From NCBI RefSeq assembly GCF_000374445.1, contig NZ_KB894433.1:1-64000 (forward strand): a stretch of 64,000 bases of DNA, written 5' to 3'. The position numbers were made by a program, and so were the translations under genes. This document shows positions 38,589-45,871 of the stretch, piece by piece; within the stretch, counting starts at the first letter, position 1, and every line of letters begins with the position of its first letter. The notes beneath the pieces were generated by a model. It did not search any database and was not told the DNA's origin. It was given only the letters and a program-made list of their open reading frames with translations. This DNA comes from Actinokineospora enzanensis DSM 44649. Lineage in GTDB: Bacteria > Actinomycetota > Actinomycetes > Mycobacteriales > Pseudonocardiaceae.

Positions 38589-40610
38589 GTGCCGTACCCC
38601 ACTGACCGTGAGCGCGACCGCCCGTGGGTCATGCGCACCTACGCCGGCCATTCCTCCGCCGCGAAGTCCAACGAGCTGTACCGGCGCAACCTCGCCAAGG
38701 GCCAGACCGGCCTGTCGGTCGCGTTCGACCTGCCCACCCAGACCGGCTACGACCCCGACCACGAGCTGGCGCGCGGCGAGGTCGGCAAGGTCGGTGTGCC
38801 CGTCAGCCACGTCGGCGACATGCGCGCGCTGTTCGACGGCATCCCGCTGGGCGGCGCCAACACCTCGATGACGATCAACGCGACCGCCATGTGGCTGTTC
38901 GCCCTCTATGTCACCGTCGCGCAGGAGCAGGCCGAGGCGGAGGGCGCGGACTGGCACGAGGTGGTCGCGCGGCTTACCGGCACCACGCAGAACGACATCA
39001 TCAAGGAATATCTCTCCCGCGGCACCTACGTTTTCCCGCCCGGCCCGAGCCTGCGGCTGATCACCGACATGGTCGCCTTCGCCGTGGCGAACGTGCCGCG
39101 CTGGAATCCCATCAACATCTGCAGCTACCACCTCCAGGAGGTCGGCGCGACGCCGGTCCAGGAAGTGGCGTACTCGATGTGCACGGCCATCGCCGTGCTC
39201 GACGCAGTCCGGGATTCCGGGCAGATTCCGGCTGAGTCGTTCGGTGAGGTCGTCGGGCGCATCTCGTTCTTCGTCAACGCGGGCGTGCGGTTCGTCGAGG
39301 AGATGTGCAAGATGCGCGCCTTCACCGAGCTGTGGGACGAGATCTGCCGCGATCGTTACGGCATCACCGATCCCAAGCAGCGCCGGTTCCGCTACGGCGT
39401 GCAGGTGAACTCGCTCGGGCTCACCGAGGCGCAGCCCGAGAACAACGTGCAGCGGATCGTGCTGGAAATGCTCGCGGTGTCGTTGTCCCGTAAGGCACGC
39501 GCCCGCGCGATCCAGCTTCCCGCGTGGAACGAGGCACTGGGACTGCCGCGGCCGTGGGACCAGCAATGGGCGTTGCGGATGCAGCAGGTTCTCGCCTATG
39601 AGACGGATCTGTTGGAATACGATGACATCTTCGACGGTTCCCCGGTGATTAAGTCCAAAGTGGACGAGATCCTGACCGGCGCGCGCGCGGAGATCGACCG
39701 CGTGCAGGCGATGGGCGGCGCGGTCGCGGCTGTGGAGAGCGGCTACATGAAGACGCGGATGGTCGCGTCGTTGGCCGAGCGGCGCAGGCGGATCGAGGCG
39801 GGCGCGGAGGTGATCGTCGGGGTGAACAGGTTCGACACCACCGAGCCCAGCCCGTTGCAGGCCGAGGGCGCCAAGGCGATCGAGACCGTCGACCCGGTGG
39901 CCGAGCTGGCCGCGGTCGAGGCGATCACCGCGTGGCGGGCCGGGCGGGACGACGCCGCGGCAGGCGAGTCGCTGGACGCGCTGCGGGCGGCGGCCAAGAC
40001 CGACGTGAACCTCATGCGGGCCACGATGACCTGCGCCCGCGCGGGCGTGACCACCGGCGAGTGGGCGGCTGCCCTGCGCGAGGTGTTCGGCGAGTACCGG
40101 GCGCCCACGGGCGTGTCGGGCGCGTCCGCGGCGGGCGAGGCCGGGACCGAGCTGGCGAAGGTGCGCGAATGGGTGGCGTCGACCGGGACCGAGCTGGGCG
40201 AACGGCTGCGGATGCTGGTGGGCAAGCCCGGTCTGGACGGGCATTCCAACGGCGCAGAGCAGATCGCGGTGCGGGCGCGGGACACCGGCTTCGAGGTCGT
40301 CTACCAGGGCATTCGGCTGACGGCCGAGCAGATCGTGGCCGCGGCGGTGCAGGAGGGCGTGCACGTGGTCGGCTTGTCGATCCTGTCCGGCTCGCACCTG
40401 GCGGCGGTGCCTGCCGTGGTCGACGGGCTGCGCGCGGCCGGGGCGGGCGACATCCCGGTGGTGGTCGGCGGCATCATCCCGCCGGAGGACGCGAAGACCC
40501 TCGCCGCGCGGGGCGTGGCGCGGGTCTTCACCCCGAAGGACTACGAGCTGACCCAGATCATGGCGGAGATCGTGCAGGTCATCCGTGTCGCTCGCGGACT
40601 GTCTGTTTAG
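38589..40610 (+). CDS. meaA: Adenosylcobalamin-dependent ethylmalonyl-CoA mutase (MeaA/Ecm-like)
   Basis: 673 residues, single chain with an N-terminal TIM-barrel acyl-CoA domain and a C-terminal B12 domain. The barrel shows GQTGLSVAFDLPTQTGYDPD and GGANTSMTINATA. The cobalamin motif DxHxxG is GLDGHSNG with Asp550 and axial-ligand His552, followed by GLSILSGSH and VVVGGIIPPEDAKTL. Length, GQTGLS start and single-subunit form fit ethylmalonyl-CoA mutase of the ethylmalonyl-CoA pathway rather than the two-subunit methylmalonyl-CoA mutase. GTG start behind ACGGAGG. The adenosyltransferase gene is 4.5 kb away. Confidence 0.88.
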   Translation: MPYPTDRERDRPWVMRTYAGHSSAAKSNELYRRNLAKGQTGLSVAFDLPTQTGYDPDHELARGEVGKVGVPVSHVGDMRALFDGIPLGGANTSMTINATAMWLFALYVTVAQEQAEAEGADWHEVVARLTGTTQNDIIKEYLSRGTYVFPPGPSLRLITDMVAFAVANVPRWNPINICSYHLQEVGATPVQEVAYSMCTAIAVLDAVRDSGQIPAESFGEVVGRISFFVNAGVRFVEEMCKMRAFTELWDEICRDRYGITDPKQRRFRYGVQVNSLGLTEAQPENNVQRIVLEMLAVSLSRKARARAIQLPAWNEALGLPRPWDQQWALRMQQVLAYETDLLEYDDIFDGSPVIKSKVDEILTGARAEIDRVQAMGGAVAAVESGYMKTRMVASLAERRRRIEAGAEVIVGVNRFDTTEPSPLQAEGAKAIETVDPVAELAAVEAITAWRAGRDDAAAGESLDALRAAAKTDVNLMRATMTCARAGVTTGEWAAALREVFGEYRAPTGVSGASAAGEAGTELAKVREWVASTGTELGERLRMLVGKPGLDGHSNGAEQIAVRARDTGFEVVYQGIRLTAEQIVAAAVQEGVHVVGLSILSGSHLAAVPAVVDGLRAAGAGDIPVVVGGIIPPEDAKTLAARGVARVFTPKDYELTQIMAEIVQVIRVARGLSV

Positions 40611-40624
40611 GACTGTCTCTTTAG
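40594..40624. repeat. Short tandem duplication at convergent gene ends
   Basis: GGACTGTCTGTTTAG is followed directly by GGACTGTCTCTTTAG. The first copy supplies the TAG stop of the mutase; the second supplies, on the other strand, the TAA stop of the isochorismatase-like gene. Confidence 0.55.
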
Positions 40625-41178
40625 GGCAATAGCGAGAGGACGTCCGCAGTGGACGACACGGTGGCGAACCCGCCGCCGTGCAGGTTGACCGCGGTCGCCC
40701 GGGACAGCTCGTCCGCGGTCAGCTCGACGCCGCCGGGACCGGTCAGGCCGAAGGTGTAGGTCGCGTCGAGCGGCACGTGCACCTCGTAGCCGAGGTTGCC
40801 GCCGACACGCGCGGTCGTCTCCACGCACATGTTCGTCTGGATGCCCGCCAGCACGATCCGCGAGATCCCGCGTGCCCCGAGCCACGCGTGCAGGTCGACG
40901 GCACCGTGGAACGCCGAGTTGACGTGCTTGGTGAACATCAGGTCGGGCCGCGCGCCGTCCAGCTCCGCCTTGAACCCGGCCCCCGGCGTGCCCTGCGCCA
41001 GCGGCGAGTCCGGGATCAGCGAGTCGTGTCGGACCAGCACCAGCGGCTCACCGGCCGTCTGCCACGCGTCCAGCAGGGTCTTGATGTTGGTCTCCGCGTC
41101 CGGGTTGTTGCGCGTGCCGCAACGCGGGTCGTCGAAGCCGCGCTGCACGTCGATGAGGATCAATGCCGTCTGTGCCAT
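40621..41178 (-). CDS. Isochorismatase-family cysteine hydrolase
   Basis: 185 residues from ATG 41178 (TGGGGGC upstream). The catalytic triad of the family is complete: Asp10 in ALILIDVQRGF, Lys84 in MFTKHVNSAF and Cys118 in AGIQTNMCVETTAR. Members hydrolyse isochorismate, nicotinamide, N-carbamoyl compounds and similar amides; the substrate is not evident. It is transcribed divergently from an AraC/DJ-1-type regulator, a frequent pairing, so it is probably that regulator's target. Confidence 0.88.
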   Translation of the reverse strand: MAQTALILIDVQRGFDDPRCGTRNNPDAETNIKTLLDAWQTAGEPLVLVRHDSLIPDSPLAQGTPGAGFKAELDGARPDLMFTKHVNSAFHGAVDLHAWLGARGISRIVLAGIQTNMCVETTARVGGNLGYEVHVPLDATYTFGLTGPGGVELTADELSRATAVNLHGGGFATVSSTADVLSLLP

Positions 41179-41234
41179 GCCCCCAGCGTGTCGCGGCCGG
41201 GCGCGCGGGGGGAGATGCGGAAAAGGCGCGTTGC

Positions 41235-41240
41235 GATACT
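41235..41240 (+). promoter_or_regulatory. -10 element (GATACT), probable leaderless start of the AraC gene
   Basis: GATACT ends 8 nt before ATG 41249; no ribosome-binding site is present in between. Confidence 0.45.
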
Positions 41241-41248
41241 TTCCTGCC

Positions 41249-42193
41249 ATGCGCATCATCGGCGTCCTGCTGCTGCCCGACACCCGGATGTTCGACTTCG
41301 CCGTGGTCAACGAGGTGTGGTCGAACGACGGCCGGGACGTCGGCCCGTTCGAGATCCGCCTGTGCGGCCCCGGACGGCGGAAGGTCACCCTGCACCCGGC
41401 CGGGCAGGTCGTACCCACCCACGGGCTGGCCGGCCTTACCGGCTGCGACCTGGTCATCGTCCTGGGCCGCGAGACTCCGCTGGCCGACGTCCCCCACTCG
41501 GTACGCCACGCACTCCGCGAGGTCCACGCCGCGGGCGTCACCGTCGCCGCCCTCTGCTCCGGCGCCTTCACCCTCGCCGCCGCCGGGCTGCTGTCCGGCC
41601 GCCGCGCCACCACCCACTGGGCCCTGCTGGACGCCCTGGCCAAGGTGTGCCCGGACGCCGTGATCGAACGCGACGTCCTGTTCACCGAGCAAGACGGTCT
41701 GCTCACGTCGGCAGGCTGCGTCGCGGGCCTGGACCTATGCCTCCATCTGGTCCGCCGCTCGCTGGGCCCACACCTGGCCACCACCATGGCCCGCCACCTC
41801 GTCACACCCCCGATCCGCGAGGGCGGCCAGGCGCAGTACGTCGAAACCCCGCTCCCGACCCGCCCATCCCGCGGCGACATAGCCTCCACAATGGACTGGG
41901 TGATGGCCCGCCTTGCCGACCCGGTCGGCGTCCCCGACCTGGCGCTGAAGGCCGCCATGAGCCCCCGGGCCTTCCACCGAGCCTTCGTCGCCGCCGTCGG
42001 CGACACCCCTGGCCGGTGGCTGTTGCTGCAACGCCTCCGCCACGCGCAGCTGCTCCTGGAGACGACGGACCTGTCGGTGGACCGGGTGGCGAGCCGCAGC
42101 GGCCTCGGCACAGCGGCGAACCTGCGCCGCCGCATGCGCGTGGAGTTCGGCACCAGCCCGTCGACCTACCGCCGCACTTTCGCGACGGTGTGA
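41249..42193 (+). CDS. AraC-family regulator with N-terminal DJ-1/PfpI-like domain (GlxA type)
   Basis: 314 residues from ATG 41249. The N-terminal 180 residues form a glutamine-amidotransferase-like (DJ-1/PfpI) fold used for ligand sensing, including AALCSGAFTLAAAGLLSGRRATTHW and LFTEQDGLLTSAGCVAGLDLCLH. The C-terminal 100 residues hold two helix-turn-helix motifs (DLALKAAMSPRAFHRAF and VDRVASRSGLGTAANLRRRM). It probably regulates the divergent isochorismatase-like hydrolase, 70 bp away. Confidence 0.88.
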   Translation: MRIIGVLLLPDTRMFDFAVVNEVWSNDGRDVGPFEIRLCGPGRRKVTLHPAGQVVPTHGLAGLTGCDLVIVLGRETPLADVPHSVRHALREVHAAGVTVAALCSGAFTLAAAGLLSGRRATTHWALLDALAKVCPDAVIERDVLFTEQDGLLTSAGCVAGLDLCLHLVRRSLGPHLATTMARHLVTPPIREGGQAQYVETPLPTRPSRGDIASTMDWVMARLADPVGVPDLALKAAMSPRAFHRAFVAAVGDTPGRWLLLQRLRHAQLLLETTDLSVDRVASRSGLGTAANLRRRMRVEFGTSPSTYRRTFATV

Positions 42194-42194
42194 G

Positions 42195-42226
42195 GGTTTG
42201 GGCCGCTCGATCGAGCGGCCCAAACC
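42195..42226. terminator. Bidirectional terminator palindrome
   Basis: A perfect 32-bp palindrome (arms 42195-42210 and 42211-42226) directly behind the AraC stop and just before the end of the convergent DUF397 gene. Folded, the central bases form the loop. Confidence 0.8.
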
Positions 42227-42233
42227 GGCAGGG

Positions 42234-42410
42234 TCAGCCGGCCTTGACCGACCGGACGAACGTGGTGAAGGTTCGGCCGTCAAGGATCAGACGGCCGCCT
42301 GCACGGTTCTTGGTGTCGCGGACCAAGGTCTGCTCCCGCGTGTGACCGATCTCCACGCAGTCGTTGTTGGGGGCGCTGAAGCTGCTAACGCGCCAGGCGA
42401 TGTGCTGCAT
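42234..42410 (-). CDS. DUF397 protein, copy 3 of the tandem set
   Basis: 58 residues from ATG 42410. DUF397 features: WRVSSFSAPNNDCVEIG, LVRDTKNRAGGRL and a C-terminal TFTTFVRSVKAG. DUF397 proteins pair with XRE/DUF5753 regulators; BldB-interacting relatives act in development and secondary metabolism in Streptomyces. Last of three consecutive copies, 5 bp after copy 2. Confidence 0.85.
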   Translation of the reverse strand: MQHIAWRVSSFSAPNNDCVEIGHTREQTLVRDTKNRAGGRLILDGRTFTTFVRSVKAG

Positions 42411-42415
42411 GGGAA

Positions 42416-42592
42416 CTAGCCCTCCTTGATCGACCGGATGAGCGCGGCGAAGGTCCGGGCGTCGAACGCCAGGCGATCGCCCACGCGGTTTTTGGTGTCG
42501 CGGATCAGGGTCTGCTGCAGTGCCTGGCCAACCTCGACGCAATCGTTGTTGGGCACGCTAAAGGTGCTGACCCGCCACGAGATGTGCTGCAT
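42416..42592 (-). CDS. DUF397 protein, copy 2 of the tandem set
   Basis: 58 residues from ATG 42592. Shows WRVSTFSVPNNDCVEVGQAL, IRDTKNRVGDRLAFD and TFAALIRSIKEG. It begins right at the end of copy 1 (the stop of copy 1 starts at the base next to this ATG). It has diverged most in the middle (VGDRLAFDARTFAALI). Confidence 0.85.
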   Translation of the reverse strand: MQHISWRVSTFSVPNNDCVEVGQALQQTLIRDTKNRVGDRLAFDARTFAALIRSIKEG

Positions 42593-42772
42593 TCAGCCCT
42601 CCTTGATCGACCGGACGAACGTGGTGAAGGTCCGGGCGTCGAGGGCCAGGCGGCCGCCTGCGCGGTTTTTGGTGTCGCGGATCAGGGCCTGCTGCAGTGC
42701 CCGGCCAACCTCGATGCAATCGTTGTTGGGGGCGCAGAACGAACTGACGCGCCACGTCACCTGGTTGTTCAT
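42593..42772 (-). CDS. DUF397 protein, copy 1 of the tandem set
   Basis: 59 residues from ATG 42772, overlapping the stop of the DUF5753 regulator (ATGA), hence translationally coupled. Shows VTWRVSSFCAPNNDCIEVGR, LIRDTKNRAGGRLALD and TFTTFVRSIKEG. The three copies are similar at the DNA level with a period of about 178 bp, so they arose by recent tandem duplication. Confidence 0.87.
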   Translation of the reverse strand: MNNQVTWRVSSFCAPNNDCIEVGRALQQALIRDTKNRAGGRLALDARTFTTFVRSIKEG

Positions 42773-43635
42773 CGTCCCTGCTCCAATCGCTTCGCCCGGT
42801 TGTCGATGAGTGCCGCAGTCTCTTCCACTGACAGCGCGAGTGACCGGGAGTGCTCGAACATCTCGTCAAACTTGGTTACATCGTCCGGTTTCTCTACCCA
42901 TTCGCCGCCATCCGGGTATTCGAGGTACACCGCGTCGGCTTCGTCGTCCGGGTCGTCGAATCCGAGGATCGTGACCGCACCGGTCATCAGGCCGTAAGCG
43001 CCGGTGGCGAACGGGATCGCCTGTATGGTCACGTTGGGTCGCTCAGCGAGCGCCAGCAGGTAGCGAAGTTGCTCGGCCATCACAGCGGGCCCGCCGATCG
43101 TGCGACGGATGACGGCCTCGTCGAGAAGCGCGGTAAACTGCAACGCGTTTGGCCCATTCAGCCGCTTCTTGCGGTGTTCCATCGACGCGGCGTCGCGTTC
43201 GGCGTCGATGGGCGATGCGATGAACCTGCCCGCCGCGCGGTACATCGCCGCACGGTAATCGGAGGTTTGTAGCGGTCCCGGAAGTACGATCAGATACAGC
43301 GACCTGGCTGAGGCTGCTTCGCTCCAGGCTTTCACGAAAGCTCGATACCGGGGTGGCATCGCTGTCGAGTGTTCGAGCGGCGGAGCTTCCTGCTTGGCCT
43401 CTTCCCAGAGATCTTCGGCGAGCCGCCGTTGTTCTGCGTTGGCCCGGTAGAAGCCGAGCATCGCGGTCAGGGCCGAGTAGTCGCAAAGACTGTGCCCGTT
43501 CTCAATCCGTGACACGGTCGACGGTGTCTTACGTAGCAGCTTCGCGACTGCCTCGGGCTTGAGCCCGGCGTGGCCCCTCAGCTCGGCCAGGAACCTGCCG
43601 AGCTTGCGCTTCCGGCGTGTCTGAACGCTGGGCAC
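42769..43635 (-). CDS. XRE-type helix-turn-helix regulator with DUF5753 domain
   Basis: 288 residues, GTG start. N-terminal XRE helix-turn-helix (LGRFLAELRGHAGLKPEAVAKLLRKTPSTVSRIENG) and a C-terminal DUF5753 domain (LPGPLQTSDYRAAMYRAAGRF, LDEAVIRRTIGGPAVMAEQL, ANVTIQAIPFATGAYGLMTG-like). It is the first gene of the operon with three DUF397 proteins, and diverges from the small gene at 43866. The intergenic palindrome at 43723-43739 is a likely operator. Confidence 0.88.
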   Translation of the reverse strand: MPSVQTRRKRKLGRFLAELRGHAGLKPEAVAKLLRKTPSTVSRIENGHSLCDYSALTAMLGFYRANAEQRRLAEDLWEEAKQEAPPLEHSTAMPPRYRAFVKAWSEAASARSLYLIVLPGPLQTSDYRAAMYRAAGRFIASPIDAERDAASMEHRKKRLNGPNALQFTALLDEAVIRRTIGGPAVMAEQLRYLLALAERPNVTIQAIPFATGAYGLMTGAVTILGFDDPDDEADAVYLEYPDGGEWVEKPDDVTKFDEMFEHSRSLALSVEETAALIDNRAKRLEQGR

Positions 43636-43710
43636 CCACTGCTCCTCAAACCGCGTGTGTAACTTGTATTTGCAACCTTACCGCCTGTGTGTGCACGCAG
43701 GTCACTCGAT

Positions 43711-43739
43711 AGGTGCAATGCGAAGGTGCAATGCACCTT
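43711..43739. promoter_or_regulatory. Candidate XRE operator: repeat plus 17-bp palindrome
   Basis: AAGGTGCA-A-TGCACCTT (43723-43739) is a perfect palindrome. The half-site AGGTGCAATGC also occurs at 43711-43721, and a relative (GCAACCTT) at about 43671-43678. It lies between the divergent DUF5753 regulator and the 43866 gene, the expected place for autoregulation. Confidence 0.6.
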
Positions 43740-43865
43740 GGTACCGTCTACCCGCTGGCGGGGCAGCTGTCCAGCCACCGGGTCAGTCGTCCCGGTCCGG
43801 TGGTCGGCTCTCTTCCTGCTGTCCCGTCAGCCCTCAACAGCATCAACGCAATGGAGCGATGAGCC

Positions 43866-44081
43866 ATGAACAAGTTCTGGGGCCAGGGGTTCTCCGCCGA
43901 CCTCGCGGTCACGGTCGACTTCTGCCCGATCACCTACACCGTCTCCGCCGGTGCCATCGATCTGGAGTTCAACGACGGCGACGACCTCACGATCACCCTG
44001 ACCCCGGAGGGGCTGGACAACCTGATCGAGCGGGCGGTCGCCGCTCGCACCGAGTACCGGAGGCAGTCGACGGATGCCTGA
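43866..44081 (+). CDS. Small acidic protein divergent from the DUF5753/DUF397 operon
   Basis: 71 residues from ATG 43866 (GGAGCGATGAG upstream). Predicted mostly beta strand followed by a helix (DLTITLTPEGLDNLIERAVAAR). No named family is recognised. Its divergent position and the shared palindromic operator suggest it belongs to the same regulatory module. Confidence 0.65.
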   Translation: MNKFWGQGFSADLAVTVDFCPITYTVSAGAIDLEFNDGDDLTITLTPEGLDNLIERAVAARTEYRRQSTDA

Positions 44082-44154
44082 GGTGTGCCGGACATCGTGG
44101 ACAGTCTGCGGCCTGGCTCCGATCTGGCCGGAGGGTGCGGAGCGGGAGCGCTAG
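44074..44154 (+). CDS. Possible 26-residue peptide
   Basis: ATG 44074 overlaps the end of the preceding gene and has CGGAGG 11 nt upstream. It encodes 26 residues with two Cys and three Trp (VCRTSWTVCGLAPIWPEG) and ends at TAG 44154, overlapping the end of the convergent crotonase gene. Coding status is uncertain; the Cys spacing could be chance. Confidence 0.3.
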   Translation: MPEVCRTSWTVCGLAPIWPEGAERER

Positions 44155-44924
44155 TCCGGCCACTGCGGGGCGCGCTTCTCCAGGAACGCGGCCATGCCCT
44201 CCCGTGCCGCAGGCAACTGGGAAGCGGCGGTCATCACCTCGATGGCCATCGCATAAGCGTCCGATTCCGGGCGGTCCAGCTGGGCGTAGATGGTCTGCTT
44301 GCCCAGCGCCTTGGAAGACACGCTGCCCCGCGTCGCGCGGTGCAGGAGGTTCTCGACCTCCACGTCCAGATCCGCGTCAGGCACCGCCCGGTTGATCAAG
44401 CCCCAGCTTTCGGCCGTCGAAGCATCGATGGCGTCACCGGTCAGCGCCAGTTCCATCAGACGTTTGCGGCCCACGTTCCTGGCCACCGGCACCGCGGGCG
44501 TGTGACAGAACCACCCGCCCTTCCCGCCGGGCAAAGCGAATCCCGCCGACGAAGCCGCCACAGCCAGGTCGCACGTAGCGACCAACTGACACCCGGCAGC
44601 GGTAGCCAACCCGTGCACGCGAGCGATCACCACCTGCGGTACCGACTCGATGGTCCGCATCAGCTCCGTGCACAGCCGCAACAACCCGCGCACGCCCAGC
44701 AGGTCCCGTCCGGCCACGTCGGCGAAGTCGTGGCCCGCGCTGAAGACCGGGCCGTTGGCCGCAAGGATGATACCCCGCGCGTCCGAGGTGCCGACCACGC
44801 AGAACGCGGCCAGGAGTTCGGCCAGGTGTTCGGCGGACAGGGCGTTGCGGCGGTCCGGGCGGTTCATCGTGATCCGGACCGTGTCCGCCTCGCGGGTGAC
44901 CAGGATGTGCTGGTAGTCGGCCAT
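44151..44924 (-). CDS. Crotonase-fold protein, ECHDC3-like
   Basis: 257 residues. Oxyanion-hole motifs of the crotonase family are present (FSAGHDFADVAG and HGLATAAGCQLVATCDLAVA). The segment KGGWFCHTPAVPVARNVGRKRLMELALTG resembles the ECHDC3 subgroup and lacks the usual second catalytic glutamate, so hydration of enoyl-CoA is doubtful. Natural substrate unknown. TACGGT (44936-44931, minus strand) ends 6 nt before the ATG, implying a leaderless message. Confidence 0.85.
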   Translation of the reverse strand: MADYQHILVTREADTVRITMNRPDRRNALSAEHLAELLAAFCVVGTSDARGIILAANGPVFSAGHDFADVAGRDLLGVRGLLRLCTELMRTIESVPQVVIARVHGLATAAGCQLVATCDLAVAASSAGFALPGGKGGWFCHTPAVPVARNVGRKRLMELALTGDAIDASTAESWGLINRAVPDADLDVEVENLLHRATRGSVSSKALGKQTIYAQLDRPESDAYAMAIEVMTAASQLPAAREGMAAFLEKRAPQWPD

Positions 44925-44941
44925 ACCCCGACCGTAGCGAC

Positions 44942-45592
44942 CTACTGGCCGGAAGGCGCGCTCCCCGGCGGAACCGTCACGGTGATCTCCGCGCCGAGGC
45001 GGGCCCCGCGCAGGTCCAGGGTGTCGCCGCTCCAGAAGCGGCCCGGGTCGTAGGCGTTCGGGCGGTCACCGGCAGGCAGCAGGCCCATCGCCTCGTACGT
45101 GGTGGCGACGACCTCCGCGCAGTACGCGTTCTCCAGTTCGGCGGGGCGGGGTTTCTGCCAGCGCAGCCGGGGAACGCGGCCGCGGGCCCAGCGTGCGGCC
45201 AGTTTGGCCGTGGAAGGGAACGGGGTGCCGTCGAGGCGGGCGATGGTGCGCAGGATGGCGTCCTCCTGCTCCCGCGTCACCGGGTCCGCCAGTTGGCGCA
45301 GCCACGCGCGTTGGCCGTACCGGGTCGCCCAGACGACCACCGCGTCGTGCAGGTCGTGCAGCTGTACTCCGCGCTGGTGGGTGCCGCTCCACCGGTCGGG
45401 CAACGACCGTCCCAGTTCCGCGTGCCACATCAGCGGCGGCATGTCGTCCAGGACCACCGCCATGCCCACGTGGTTGACGGGTGCGTTGGTCAGCGTCTGG
45501 ATCGCGCGGTCGGCGGGGGTGCGGCCGCGGAACAGCCACAGGTCGCCGGTGCGGGTCAGGTGGACGGCCTCGTCGAGCCCGATGGTCGCCAT
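44942..45592 (-). CDS. YiiX/YaeF-like permuted papain-type peptidase
   Basis: 216 residues from ATG 45592; the frame extends upstream but crosses the divergent gene. The pattern of permuted NlpC/P60-like enzymes is present: LWLFRGRTPADRAIQTLTNAPVNHVGMAV with the catalytic His early, and AYCAEVVATTYEAMGLL with the Cys late. Such proteins are thought to hydrolyse amide or lipid-linked bonds. No signal peptide. Its start is 24 bp from a divergent small gene with overlapping -10 elements. Confidence 0.72.
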   Translation of the reverse strand: MATIGLDEAVHLTRTGDLWLFRGRTPADRAIQTLTNAPVNHVGMAVVLDDMPPLMWHAELGRSLPDRWSGTHQRGVQLHDLHDAVVVWATRYGQRAWLRQLADPVTREQEDAILRTIARLDGTPFPSTAKLAARWARGRVPRLRWQKPRPAELENAYCAEVVATTYEAMGLLPAGDRPNAYDPGRFWSGDTLDLRGARLGAEITVTVPPGSAPSGQ

Positions 45593-45600
45593 GACCGGAG

Positions 45601-45610
45601 ACACTAACCT
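45601..45610. promoter_or_regulatory. Overlapping divergent -10 elements in a 24-bp gap
   Basis: The minus-strand -10 TAGTGT (45606-45601) and the plus-strand -10 TAACCT (45605-45610) share their TA step. They end 8 nt and 6 nt from the start codons at 45592 (minus) and 45617 (plus). Both transcripts would be leaderless, and the two promoters cannot be opened independently. Confidence 0.6.
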
Positions 45611-45616
45611 GGCCGG

Positions 45617-45769
45617 GTGCGACGTCTGTGGAAGTTCCTTGGCCTGGCGGGTGTGGTCGGCGTGGCGGCGACGGGTGTGGTGGTCGCTCGCGCGGAACGC
45701 CGCAGGCGGGCCTACACACCGGACGAGATCCGCGACCAGCTGCGGAAGCGGGTCCAGGGCGCGGAATAG
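45617..45769 (+). CDS. 50-residue membrane peptide
   Basis: GTG 45617 to TAG 45769. A hydrophobic helix (LGLAGVVGVAATGVVVARA) is followed by RRRRAYTPDEIRDQLRKRV, an amphipathic basic tail. This short pattern recurs in Pseudonocardiales as small hypothetical proteins. Supported by its own -10 element and by a terminator hairpin immediately after the stop. Confidence 0.65.
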   Translation: MRRLWKFLGLAGVVGVAATGVVVARAERRRRAYTPDEIRDQLRKRVQGAE

Positions 45770-45805
45770 CGAACGGCCCCGCGTCCGGGTGCGCGGGGCC
45801 GTTCG
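45770..45805 (+). terminator. Terminator hairpin after the 50-residue peptide gene
   Basis: Perfect 14-bp arms (45770-45783 and 45792-45805) with an 8-nt loop, starting at the base after the stop codon. Confidence 0.78.
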
Positions 45806-45871
45806 AGTTGGACCTGACCGGTGGTGGGTGGCGGATACCCTCGTCCCGCCACCCATGACCGGGCGCCTCCC

